Assembly (NCBI GenBank): GCA_934045075.1
Contig: OW203732.1
Span: forward strand, 7,093,001-7,157,000
Source: Yponomeuta sedellus
Lineage: Eukaryota > Arthropoda > Insecta > Lepidoptera > Yponomeutidae
Reading direction: 5' to 3'
Length of the DNA: 64,000 nucleotides
The notes under the pieces are model-generated. The model was not told the origin of the DNA and made no database searches. It saw only the letters and a program-made list of their open reading frames with translations. Position numbers and translations under genes: made by a program. Of this stretch, positions 52,718 to 61,199 are shown one piece after another (positions within the stretch are counted from its first letter, which is position 1; the number at the start of each line of letters is the position of its first letter).

Positions 52718-53182
52718 CATTAAAAAGTTAAAATTACTTTGCTGAATTCCGCCAAAAATCCCACAAGCACCATGCGGCTAGCTAATGCACCGCCCTCCCT
52801 CCCACTTTTTCAAGCAGAAGCAAGACACGAACACACCACCACCAACACCAATACTTGTGTGAGAAAACACGCGACGCGTTTCGCCTCTAACACGAGGCAT
52901 CCTCAGGCTCCCAAATGCAAGTGCATTTGCAAGTTGCATTTGGGAGCCTGAGGATGCCTCGTGTTAGAGGCGAAACGCGTCGCGTGTTTTCTCACACAAG
53001 TATTGGTGTTGGTGGTGGTGTGTTCGTGTCTTGCTTCTGCTTGAAAAAGTGGGAGGGAGGGCGGTGCATTAGCTAGCCGCATGGTGCTTGTGGGATTTTT
53101 GGCGGAATTCAGCAAAGTAATTTTAACTTTTTAATGCTATTATGGATTTCCGCAAAGTAACGCCTGATTCTATACAACATCT
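52718..53182. mobile_element. Foldback element, copy 2 (203-bp perfect arms)
   Basis: The left arm is 52718-52920 and the right arm 52934-53136, with a 13-nt loop, followed by the same right extension as copy 1. It is flanked by 'gtttattaattt' at 52706-52717 and 53183-53194 (12 bp). It differs from copy 1 at 'gcggctagc' against 'gcagctagc', and the difference is present in both arms of each copy. No protein is encoded. Confidence 0.85.
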
Positions 53183-53494
53183 GTTTATTAATTTTATCAA
53201 TATGTTAGAATCACAATGTGTTGTATTAGGGTGACATGATCACTTTGTGACCAAACCCTTTATAAAGATTAAAAAAAAAAATTCGTGGGCAAAACGGTTT
53301 CAGTCAAACGTAAGAGACGAGATTGAGTTCTTAAGTCCGCGCTTAAATCCGTATCCGAGTGAGTGCCGACGTCGTACATCCGTCGCTCAGAGAGCTTAAA
53401 CAGCTTTTTTCCTAGTTATAGACAATACGAGAGAAGGGAATCCAATGCTGAACATTTGATGCCCCTTTTCAGCCTTATCGGGCCTTTTGTATAA

Positions 53495-53620
53495 ACTCCA
53501 TCGTAGGTTGTCTGGAAGAAATTGCTCTAAGTAATAAGGCAGCCAATTGTACTGTATCTTTGTAATTATTTTTTGTTTGTTTTTTTCCTGATGTACAGTA
53601 AAGAATATTCTTATCTTATC
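53495..53620 (+). repeat. Jockey/CR1-type LINE 3' UTR end
   Basis: 'aggttgtctggaagaaattg', 'aaggcagccaattgtactgt' and 'ctgatgtacagtaaagaat', with a (ttat/cttat) tail. Confidence 0.65.
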
Positions 53621-53689
53621 TAGCAGAAAAAAACATGTGCATACCTTACTTCACAGTTTGTTAATCATTTTGTTTACGTGGCCTCTACG

Positions 53690-54250
53690 AGTATGTTTGT
53701 GTTCCACTGCTGGGCAAAGGCCTCCCCCGATGCAGTCCAGAGTTTTCAGTCCTGGGACACCTCAGACCACTCCGGCAGATAATCTCGACAAACACGAGTT
53801 CATCTCATCGTTCATCTTAGCACGGGTTAGTGCATTAAAAATAAAAATAGTGTAATCATGTGGGTACAGTGATATCGTTCCGATGTTAAACCTAACTGCA
53901 AAGTAGGTAGTCGGGGCTGTAAGTAATGCAATTTGCTTAAGTCAGATGTCGCTGCCTGTACGTAATACAGAGAATATTGTAAAGAGGTTCGAAATTTCAC
54001 TGATGTCGTGAGTCGCCCATTGGCTCAATTGGTAGAGCGCTGGTACGGATAGCCAGAGGTTGCGGGTTCGAATCCCGGCATGGGTGAAATTTTTAGCCTC
54101 TAAATAGGTTTTTAAACGAGTTCATCTCTCCACTGACTTCTAGGCCAGCCTCGATTTGACACCCACGTCCATTATTCGGGTCCTTGCGCGTAGTGTGGTA
54201 TTTCGGACGCGGTCTACCCTCCTCAGGCCCAAAATACTGCGCTCCATCGC
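53690..54250. repeat. Dispersed repeat interrupted by SINE-A
   Basis: 53690-53806 ('ccactgctgggcaaaggcct', 'gcagtccagagttttcagtc') continues at 54116-54250 ('aggccagcctcgatttgaca', 'cctcaggcccaaaatactgc'). It is a common lepidopteran repeat of unrecognised class. Confidence 0.5.
53807..54115 (+). repeat. SINE-A, full 309-bp unit with 13-bp target duplication
   Basis: Flanked by 'acgagttcatctc' at 53794-53806 and 54116-54128. It starts near 'cttagcacgggttagtgcat', has the tRNA-like unit near its 3' end (54013-54086) and ends 'agcctctaaataggttttta'. Here the tRNA-like promoter is at the 3' end, whereas in the 14.2-kb copy the 'cttagcacgggttag' segment lies after it: a circular permutation. Confidence 0.8.
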
Positions 54251-54299
54251 TCTCTGACAAACCTTAAGTCTGGACTTTTAAAATCAAAATTACCTACAA

Positions 54300-54450
54300 G
54301 TTTTTCTCATGTAGCCTATAAAGGCAGGCCTTCTCTCAAAGAGAGAGTATGGGCTTAATTACCACACGTGCCCACTACGGATTAGCAATTTCAAGTGCTG
54401 AGGTATTTGAACACATTAGGTTTCCTCACGATGTTTTCCTGCGCCGGTAA
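54300..54450 (-). repeat. SINE-C body fragment
   Basis: 'gccttctctcaaagagagag', 'caatttcaagtgctgaggta' and 'tttcctcacgatgttttcct'. Confidence 0.5.
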
Positions 54451-54477
54451 TAATAAGAACATACATATATAAAACCA

Positions 54478-54572
54478 ACCCGGATTTGGCCCCCGTGGTG
54501 GATTATGGCCTAACCTTCCTGCGATGTAGCAAGAGACCTTGCCCTAGCAGTGAGGACATACAAGGGTTGATA
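54478..54572 (+). repeat. 5S-rRNA-like SINE, 3' fragment
   Basis: 'acccggatttggcccccgtg' to 'acatacaagggttgatatgg'. Confidence 0.65.
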
Positions 54573-55632
54573 TGGATATCGATCGATATCCACTTCGTTC
54601 TGTCCTCGGCCATCCGAATTCAGCCACTGGCAGTTACTTAAATTTATCATATAGCCTAAACACGTCCCAGTGCAAGGCACAGACAGAACTACGGACTTAG
54701 GGCCAAGAAATAGCAACTTTAATTGGGTCCGCCAAAAACACTACTTTTATGTCAACTGTCACTCCTAGCGTCGTATTTCTATAATATAAAAATTAATCGC
54801 TAAATGTATTGGTAAGCGCAAATCTCGAGATCAGCTGAACCGATTTCACTAATTTTTCTTTTAGAATATTCCTTGAAGTACGAGGATGGTTCTTACGGAG
54901 AGAAAAATTAAAAAAAAAAAATAAGAATCGACTGTTAGGCGGTACGAAATTCGCTGGGTCAGCTAGTGACTGATAAAAGTTCGTGAAACCAAATTAACCA
55001 GAAGTAGGTATTCCGTGCAACTAAGTCGGTATTCCGTGTAACTAAAAAAGTCAAAATTGGTTTCCTTTAAATAATAATAGATAGACCTAAATGATAAGCA
55101 CCGTATGGTGCCTTACTTTTCTGTTTTATTAAAAAAATATTTCAATTTATAATTTCGTGTTTATTCGATCATCATAATAATATTTTCACCAGACAATTAA
55201 TAATAGATTAGACAGAAACTCAATTTAAAACTGACATAAGTAAAAAAGACAATTTGTACAAAAAGTCAAAATAAACAATAAAAAGGTCTGTCGCCAACAC
55301 TGAGTAAACGTCATGAGGAAACCCGAGTGTGTGTGTGTGGTGTTCAACTACCTCAGCGCATGGAATGGCTCCCTTTCTGCATCTTGCAGTAGGGCATATT
55401 ATTGGTTACAAAATAAGACAATGGTATTGATTGATAATATTCTCTTCCATATTTTACCTGAACCAACCTTTATTATCTTATCATTTCCTTGGGACTTAAC
55501 TTATTGGATTTGTCGTTTTAGAAATCAGTCGCCTCAAGGAAAACTCTTCGTTTTAGGGGCTATTTATCTTACAAGGAGCCAGCGTAGTACGGACGGCGCG
55601 ATTTCAATCTAAAATAATCCTTAAATACTTAA
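54573..55632. other. Mostly unassigned sequence
   Basis: 54750-54970 resembles a dispersed repeat ending 'cgaaattcgctgggtcagct'. 55310-55365 has a SINE-C trace ('catgaggaaacccgagtg'). No gene is supported. Confidence 0.4.
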
Positions 55633-55937
55633 GAAGCGCTCGTGGCCTAGCGGAACCGAGTGATTGGAATCAATCACTTGGGTTAGGCAACGACAGGCGC
55701 GGTCAGGTGTTGGATGTGTGACCACGTGACTCGCTAGTCATTTAGAGCGCTCGTTAAGTCATGTCACAGGCCACCCATAAGGGTGGCTTGATAACTTCTG
55801 ACAGTAAGCCCCTCCACTGTCTTACAATCCTCCACCAACCCGGACTTGGCCCCCGTGGTGGAGTTTCCCTAGCCTTCCTGCGATGCAGGAAAAGACCCGT
55901 TCCCCAGCAGTGAGGACATAAAAGAGTTGATATCGAA
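55633..55937 (+). repeat. 5S-rRNA-like SINE, with body deletion
   Basis: The head is complete and the 5S-like block well kept ('gttaggcaacgacaggcgcg', 'gtcaggtgttggatgtgtga'). It lacks the 'gtgcttcgcaaggcacg' segment and ends 'ataaaagagttgatatcgaa'. Confidence 0.75.
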
Positions 55938-56959
55938 GATGACTAAGGTAAAAGTACAATATGTGAACAGCTCATAGACTCGGGGTTGCTCACGATGTTA
56001 GTCAATTGCATTGATGGAATTTCCGAAAATTACAAAACAAAGAATGCCCGGACCGGAACCAATGTGCGGCCTCACATTGGTTCCAGTCCAGGTATTCTTT
56101 GTGTAAATGATAAATTTAATAATACTATACCAGTACCTCGCAAGGTCCTTGATCCTGCCCTGTGTTGCCTTGGACACATTATTTACATATTTGTTGAGCA
56201 CTTCACTACCCGGCACAGAATTATTGCCTACTCGATATAACTATCGATATTCATTTTGTAACATTAGCCGTTCGTATTGGACACTGAGTGTATTGGATTG
56301 AACGATTAAATTGTGCAAATAAAATTAACAGGGCCTGATAAATCAATAAATTTGTTTACCATTCATTTGGATAAATGGATTGGATATACTATCTTTAAAT
56401 TCGTGTATATATTTTGTAAATATTTTTTTATACAGTGTATTTAAAAAAAAATCAATTTTATTTACATTTATTTAAATACCTAAATAAATGGATTATAGCC
56501 ACATTCATTGCTGAATTTCAACTTTGATACGATTTAGGGTTGATTATCGATATTTTGCTTCTGCTTGCAGACTATCGATGCAGCTATTTCTAATGTTGAT
56601 CAGCACTATTTGCGATTGTGATTAATTTTATTGAAGTAAAACGTGTTTCAGTTCGGTAGAAGGGTTACATTCTAAGCCCACATGCAACCAAAGCATGTCG
56701 CCTCGGCGAGGTCCGTAACTCTGAAAAAACATGCCGTATGCAATTACTTTATATCGTCAATTACCCGTAAAGTAGCAATTATTCAGATCCTCTTGACTCG
56801 TGCCGCTAGATGGCGCCAGTGTTACGTAAAGCCGGGAACTCATTTGCGAGCTGTGGCTGTAGCCGAACAGATCCAATACGAGGTTCAAGTGTGTAAGGCC
56901 ACACTGCAGTGTTGGAAATGACATTTATCCTACAACCATTTTTTTAAGCAAGATATTAT
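55938..56959. other. Unassigned sequence with one hairpin
   Basis: No gene is supported. 56037-56102 is a 30-bp-arm hairpin, listed separately. Confidence 0.4.
56037..56102. repeat. 30-bp-arm hairpin
   Basis: 'acaaagaatgcccggaccgg' onward (56037-56066) pairs with 56073-56102 around a 6-nt loop with three differences, one a possible G-U pair. Confidence 0.7.
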
Positions 56960-57412
56960 TATATCTTGCACTAACCCGTGCTAAGGACAATTTTAAAAAC
57001 CTATTTAGAAGCTAAAACTTCCACACATAACCATGCCAGCGCTCTTCCAACTGAGCTAATGGGTGACTCACCGGCATCAGTGAAATTTCGAACCTCTTTA
57101 CAATATTCTCTGTATTACGTACAGGCAGCGACATCTGGCTGAAGTAATTTGCATCACTTGGAGCCCCGAGTACCTACTTTGCAGTTATTTTTTACATCGG
57201 AATGTTCTGTACCTACATGATTATATTTTTTTTAATGCGTGAACCCGTGCTAAGGAAAATTGTAAAAACCTATTTAGAGGCTAAAAATTCCACTCATTCC
57301 GGGACTCGAACCCGCGACCTCTGGCTATCCGTGCCAGCGCTCTTCTAACTGGGCTAATGAGAGACTCACCGGCATCAGTGAAATTTTGAATCTCTTTACA
57401 ATATTCTCTGTA
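56960..57412 (-). repeat. SINE-A head-to-tail dimer, truncated by the gypsy insertion
   Basis: 'aacccgtgctaagg' at about 56972 and 57241 marks two units about 270 bp apart (the first lacks about 30 bp of its tRNA-like part). The second stops at 'tattctctgtat', where the gypsy LTR begins. The expected continuation 'tacgtacaggcagc' is absent here and should lie beyond the gypsy 5' LTR. Confidence 0.75.
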
Positions 57413-57830
57413 TAAATAGTCTAAAAAAATATAGCCTAAAAAACCTAGTAAGTTTATCCGGTTAAAATCAAATAATGTTAAACAAACTTCACACGTAGTC
57501 AAAACATTCCGCTTTTATAAGAACAACAACAACACAACAATAACAACATTTTTACATACAGGCAAATTACGAAGGCCGTCGCCGGAGGATCCAAAAAAAA
57601 CCAAAATGATTTTTATAAAATATAATTAAAAATTAATATTACAATAAATTATAACCTAAGCGACGTCTAGTTAGCACGATGCTAAATTAGGAAGTCCCTG
57701 CTTAAAAACTAGGTAAAACTGGCGTGAGTTACACGAGGCGCCGACTCAGCGTTTCTGTGGGAAAACGGTGGCGCAATCGCGGTATAGCAACCCAACGTCA
57801 GCGGTTCGCTTGAGGGTGACGTACGTAATT
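57413..57830 (-). repeat. Gypsy 3' LTR (limits approximate)
   Basis: Its start is placed at 'aattacgtacgtcaccc' (minus), immediately after the purine tract. Its end is placed where SINE-A sequence stops. No second LTR is in the window to confirm the ends. Confidence 0.6.
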
Positions 57831-57841
57831 CCTCCCCTCTC
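57831..57841 (-). promoter_or_regulatory. Polypurine tract
   Basis: Minus strand 'gagaggggagg', 11-13 nt after the env stop and directly before the LTR. It is the plus-strand primer site. Confidence 0.7.
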
Positions 57842-57851
57842 AGATCAGCAA

Positions 57852-59261
57852 CTATTTCTGAGTCTTGAGATGATGAAATATTGCTGAGGGTAGTTTCTGG
57901 GTTCCAGATGTTCCAGGTGTTGCATATGTAGGTACGTCAACCTTGGCAGTGGCTTCGTCCGCTCTGCGTTGTAGCTTGTAGCGGTGTACAGCCCATATCA
58001 TAGCCAGTGCGAGTGCACCGGATAGCGTAGCATAGAACGGGATCGTCGTGTGGTATAAGTATCGAGATGACGCTGGTTCTATGCTAATTTTTGGCTGTAG
58101 CATTACTCGTTGCTGGATATCGTGTAGTCCTCCCAGGTTGATGGAGTTCAGCTTCAGGTGGAGTGATTCAGCATCTTGATTTTCAGGGTTGAAGGAGACT
58201 TCAGTTATCTTGAGCGGTCGTCCTATAACTTGATCGTTAGTGTTGGTAATGGTGAACTCCGGTGTGTGCAGGAAACAGTTGACAGGTAAGGTCACCAGAT
58301 AGCTGCCTTGTAGTACGTTATAGTCTTCACGGCCGCATACGGTGTGGATTCTAGTTACATTGGGGAAAGCTAAGACATAGTGTTTCTCGTCCAACTCCTC
58401 CATTGACACTTTGGTTAGTGTCACTGATGTCAGTTTGCAGGTTTTCTCGAGAGACTGGTTCAGGATGAGATTCTGGATGCAGTCTGGTTGATGTCGCAGG
58501 TGATGATCAGCCTTCTCTCCGCAGAGGTACCAGTCGTTGTGCTTAGGGCATTCTGCCTCTATGTACACGTAACCCTTCCTATTGGTTGCAATCAAAGGAT
58601 AAGGTGGGATAAGGGCCTGCATGAATTTATTAGGAGCTATGGACAGCTTATAGAGGTCATAGCTATCTACATCAAAAATAGGGAATTTAAAGACTATCAC
58701 TATTTGATTGCCTGAGTAGTAGTAACCTGGCTTTATTAGGTCATAGTACTCTCTAAGCTCTAAATCTAACACATGATCTCTACCATAGATTTTAACTAGC
58801 CTATTTAACATATTACCTAGTACTCTAAAATTAATCATTGAATGATGCGTGCTTGATGCACGTATAAAAGCTAGCATATTTTCTAATCTAATTAACTCAG
58901 CAAATACGTCATCGACGTTTTCGGTTATAATAGCCAGATATTGGGCGAATTTAGCATGTTGTATAAGGTTAGCATCTTTGAAAATATCCGAATTTAAGAT
59001 TAAATGCAAGGTGTCATTAATTTTTATTTGATTTTCCACTAGTTTATGAATTATACTAGTATGCTGGTCCATCAAATCTTTACTGATAGAGATGTGATTA
59101 TTGAACTCATTTACGATCTTATTTTCATCACTCTTTAGGGTCCTTAGGGCATCATCATATCTAGTGGCATCTGAGTAGTCTAGGTTACCAGTTATGCTTT
59201 TAATTAAAGAGCCTAGACCGTTGATGAGACCTCTCCTTACACGATTGGGCCGTAACGTCTC
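57852..59261 (-). pseudogene. Gypsy Env, C-terminal part (F-like fusion protein)
   Basis: About 470 codons. It begins just after the Harbinger insertion with a furin-type site and fusion-peptide-like stretch (RVRRGLINGLGSLIKSITG). Helical and coiled-coil sequence follows, then a cysteine-rich ectodomain (CGEKADHH, CKLTSVTL), a C-terminal membrane segment (LSGALALAMIWAV) and a cytoplasmic tail ending near LKTQK. It corresponds to the F1-type subunit of baculovirus F-like proteins. It is separated from its signal peptide and N-terminal subunit by the insertion. Confidence 0.85.
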
Positions 59262-59739
59262 TAACGGCCGGTCTCTATAAACCACCTCTAGTTAACAATG
59301 GATCGCTACCCTTGATAAACAGTCAACCTTAATCTATCTCTAACTGCTGTTTCAATATTAAAAATCATGCCACCCTCGTCTGGATCAAAGATAGATAGCA
59401 CCTCTAACTTTAGTAAGTACGACCCTCCCTAAACGTTTTATTTTTCGAATTGAATTTCATCACGTTACGTTTTGAAATAACCATAAACATTAAATTCAAG
59501 GTCTAAATTAGTTGTGTACAAGTATTTTCATATTAAAACGACTAAACGTTAAAAAATACGGCAGTGATTTTTGGTTTGCGACGATTAAATAATTTCAAAT
59601 CACAACTCTTAGGACGCAACGAAACGCTTTGACGCTGAGCAGTGACGGGTATCATGTCAATGATCTGTGGTAAATATCATGTTCTCCAAGAAGATGCGCG
59701 CGAAAGAAGGAACAAACAAAACCAACTGAAATTTCAATT

Positions 59740-60004
59740 ATGGCACAGCAACTGACCGTAAGTATTTGTTTACTGATGAAGTTATTTGTAAAATGTAGCC
59801 TGTTTAAAAGACATTATGCATATATTTTATGATTTTATTTTTCAGATAAAGACCAGACCTATTGGAAAAGATGAGATCAGTTTCTTGCTGGACCAGATTT
59901 GTAAGAAAAAAGTAATAACATCGAGGGCTACAAATGCTACTAATAATAAACTAACATATTTAAAAAAGTCATTTATCGACGTTTCATTTAATCGAAATCT
60001 GTAA
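59740..60004 (+). pseudogene. Harbinger Myb/SANT-like protein, 5' part with intron
   Basis: Exon 1 59740-59757 encodes MAQQLT and ends at a good donor 'gtaagt'. The acceptor '...tttttcag' is at 59845. Exon 2 reads IKTRPIGKDEISFLLDQICK, then KKVITSRATNATNNK, like the start of a Myb/SANT-like DNA-binding domain. Beyond about 59950 the frame is antisense to the transposase remnant and stops at 60004, so the domain is truncated. Confidence 0.55.
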
Positions 60005-60126
60005 ACAAATTTTGAGTCAGAAAGTTCACTTTCATAGTTTATTAAGCGCTGACCCGGTGATCCTCGAATTCTGCTACATCGTAGATTGAATAAAATACAA
60101 CGTACTCTATATACGATATTATCCAT
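59842..60126 (-). pseudogene. Harbinger transposase, N-terminal part
   Basis: 94-codon frame. The first about 58 residues (MDNIVYRVRC..., SDSKFVYRFRLNETSINDFF) fit the N-terminal region before the DDE domain of Harbinger transposases. The last about 35 residues are antisense to the Myb-like exon and are not real. The DDE domain is missing. Confidence 0.55.
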
Positions 60127-60469
60127 TTTTATTTTTAAAATACACTTATTTATGTAAAAATATGTACTGTAAATCCTTTATATATCCCACTTATCCTTCA
60201 AAATCGGGCGATGGCGCAAAACTCTGACAGCTAGTTATCTGACGCATCGACAGTAAGCTCGAAAGTGATATTGAAACGCTCAAGCGTTTTTTTCTATGCA
60301 GTCACTTACCTATGGTAAGCGGTGGGCACTCCGAAAGATGGATCAAAGTCACGGTGTGTTATTGCTATCTATCTTTGTTTGTTGAAACGCAAAATGTCAC
60401 CTATAGTTACTAAAGGTAGCTATTTTAACCTTTAGTTAAAGATCGATAGGATATTGAGACCGGCCGTAA

Positions 60470-60796
60470 GTGTTCCAGTACTTTAGCTAACTTAGCGTTA
60501 AGGTAATCTACTTGAAGCTCGTATATGAGATAGGTATCATTGCTTAACTTATTCTTGTAATCTAATAATTGACCTTGTATCGATGTTATTTGTTCGCTAA
60601 TGTCGCTAAGTTGTATGTGTTGTATAAATGAGTGGTAATGTAATGTGAGACGTGTAGCGCCAAGTCGAAAGGGTAGCAATCCGGGACCATTATCAAGGTT
60701 CTCGAGTCTTATCTCCGGATTGGTCTGCTGGGCCGCTATCGAATGAGCAATCAGGACCAGTACCACCCTGTAACAATTGGGCACTCTTAGGGACAC
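60470..60796 (-). pseudogene. Gypsy Env, N-terminal part with signal peptide
   Basis: About 109 codons up to the Harbinger insertion (the frame closes inside the insertion at 60425). A hydrophobic signal sequence (VVLVLIAHSIAAQQ) is followed by a helical region (LSDISEQITSIQGQLLDYK). It starts about 104 bp inside the 3' end of pol in another frame. In errantiviruses env is expressed from a spliced RNA. No splice site is proposed here. Confidence 0.75.
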
Positions 60797-61199
60797 GTTT
60801 TAACCTACTCTTTGCTACGGGCCCACGTTTCCTAGATGTATAGATATGAATGGGTAAGTCTGCAAGAACCTTGTCTTGAGAGTAACGTGGTGCTAATTTC
60901 TGACGACTAGCTAGGGGGTTATTAACGAATACACGTTGTCCTGGCTGGTATTCAGCTTCCGGCTCGCGGGTCTTATTCCGGTTCTCAATGATGTTTGTGC
61001 GATTGGCAAGAGAAGATTCGTTAATAGTGTCGTATACGATTTTCATTTGTTCACGGTGGTTCATTTTATATTGCTGTAGCAGTTGCTTAGTAAGGTCCAA
61101 ATCAAAAGGGTCCCTTGGGTCAAAATGACCGGTGATGACGTCATAGGGTCTACATTTCGTGAAGCTATGTATTGAACTATTGTAGGCCAGAATTTGCAT
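60693..61199 (-). pseudogene. Gypsy integrase, C-terminal part after frameshift
   Basis: Continues the pol protein in the next frame from the A-run at 61193-61195: ILAYNSSIHSFTKCRPYDVI, then RNKTREPEAEYQPGQRVFV and SRKRGPVAKSRLKRVPK, the chromodomain-less integrase C-terminus with GPY/F-like spacing and a basic tail. It ends KTREP and a stop. The apparent Met start at 61199 is an artefact of the frameshift. Confidence 0.8.

Larger units (their letters stand above)
59265..60466. mobile_element. PIF/Harbinger-type element, internal deletion derivative
   Basis: 1,202 bp with 11-bp terminal inverted repeats 'cggccggtctc', flanked by TAA at 59262-59264 and 60467-60469 (TTA on minus), the 3-bp TWA-type duplication of PIF/Harbinger. 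Removing the element plus one TTA would leave env in frame, which independently fixes the ends. It encodes the first parts of two convergent genes (a Myb/SANT-like protein on plus and a transposase on minus) that run into each other at an internal deletion near 59945-59960. Confidence 0.85.
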
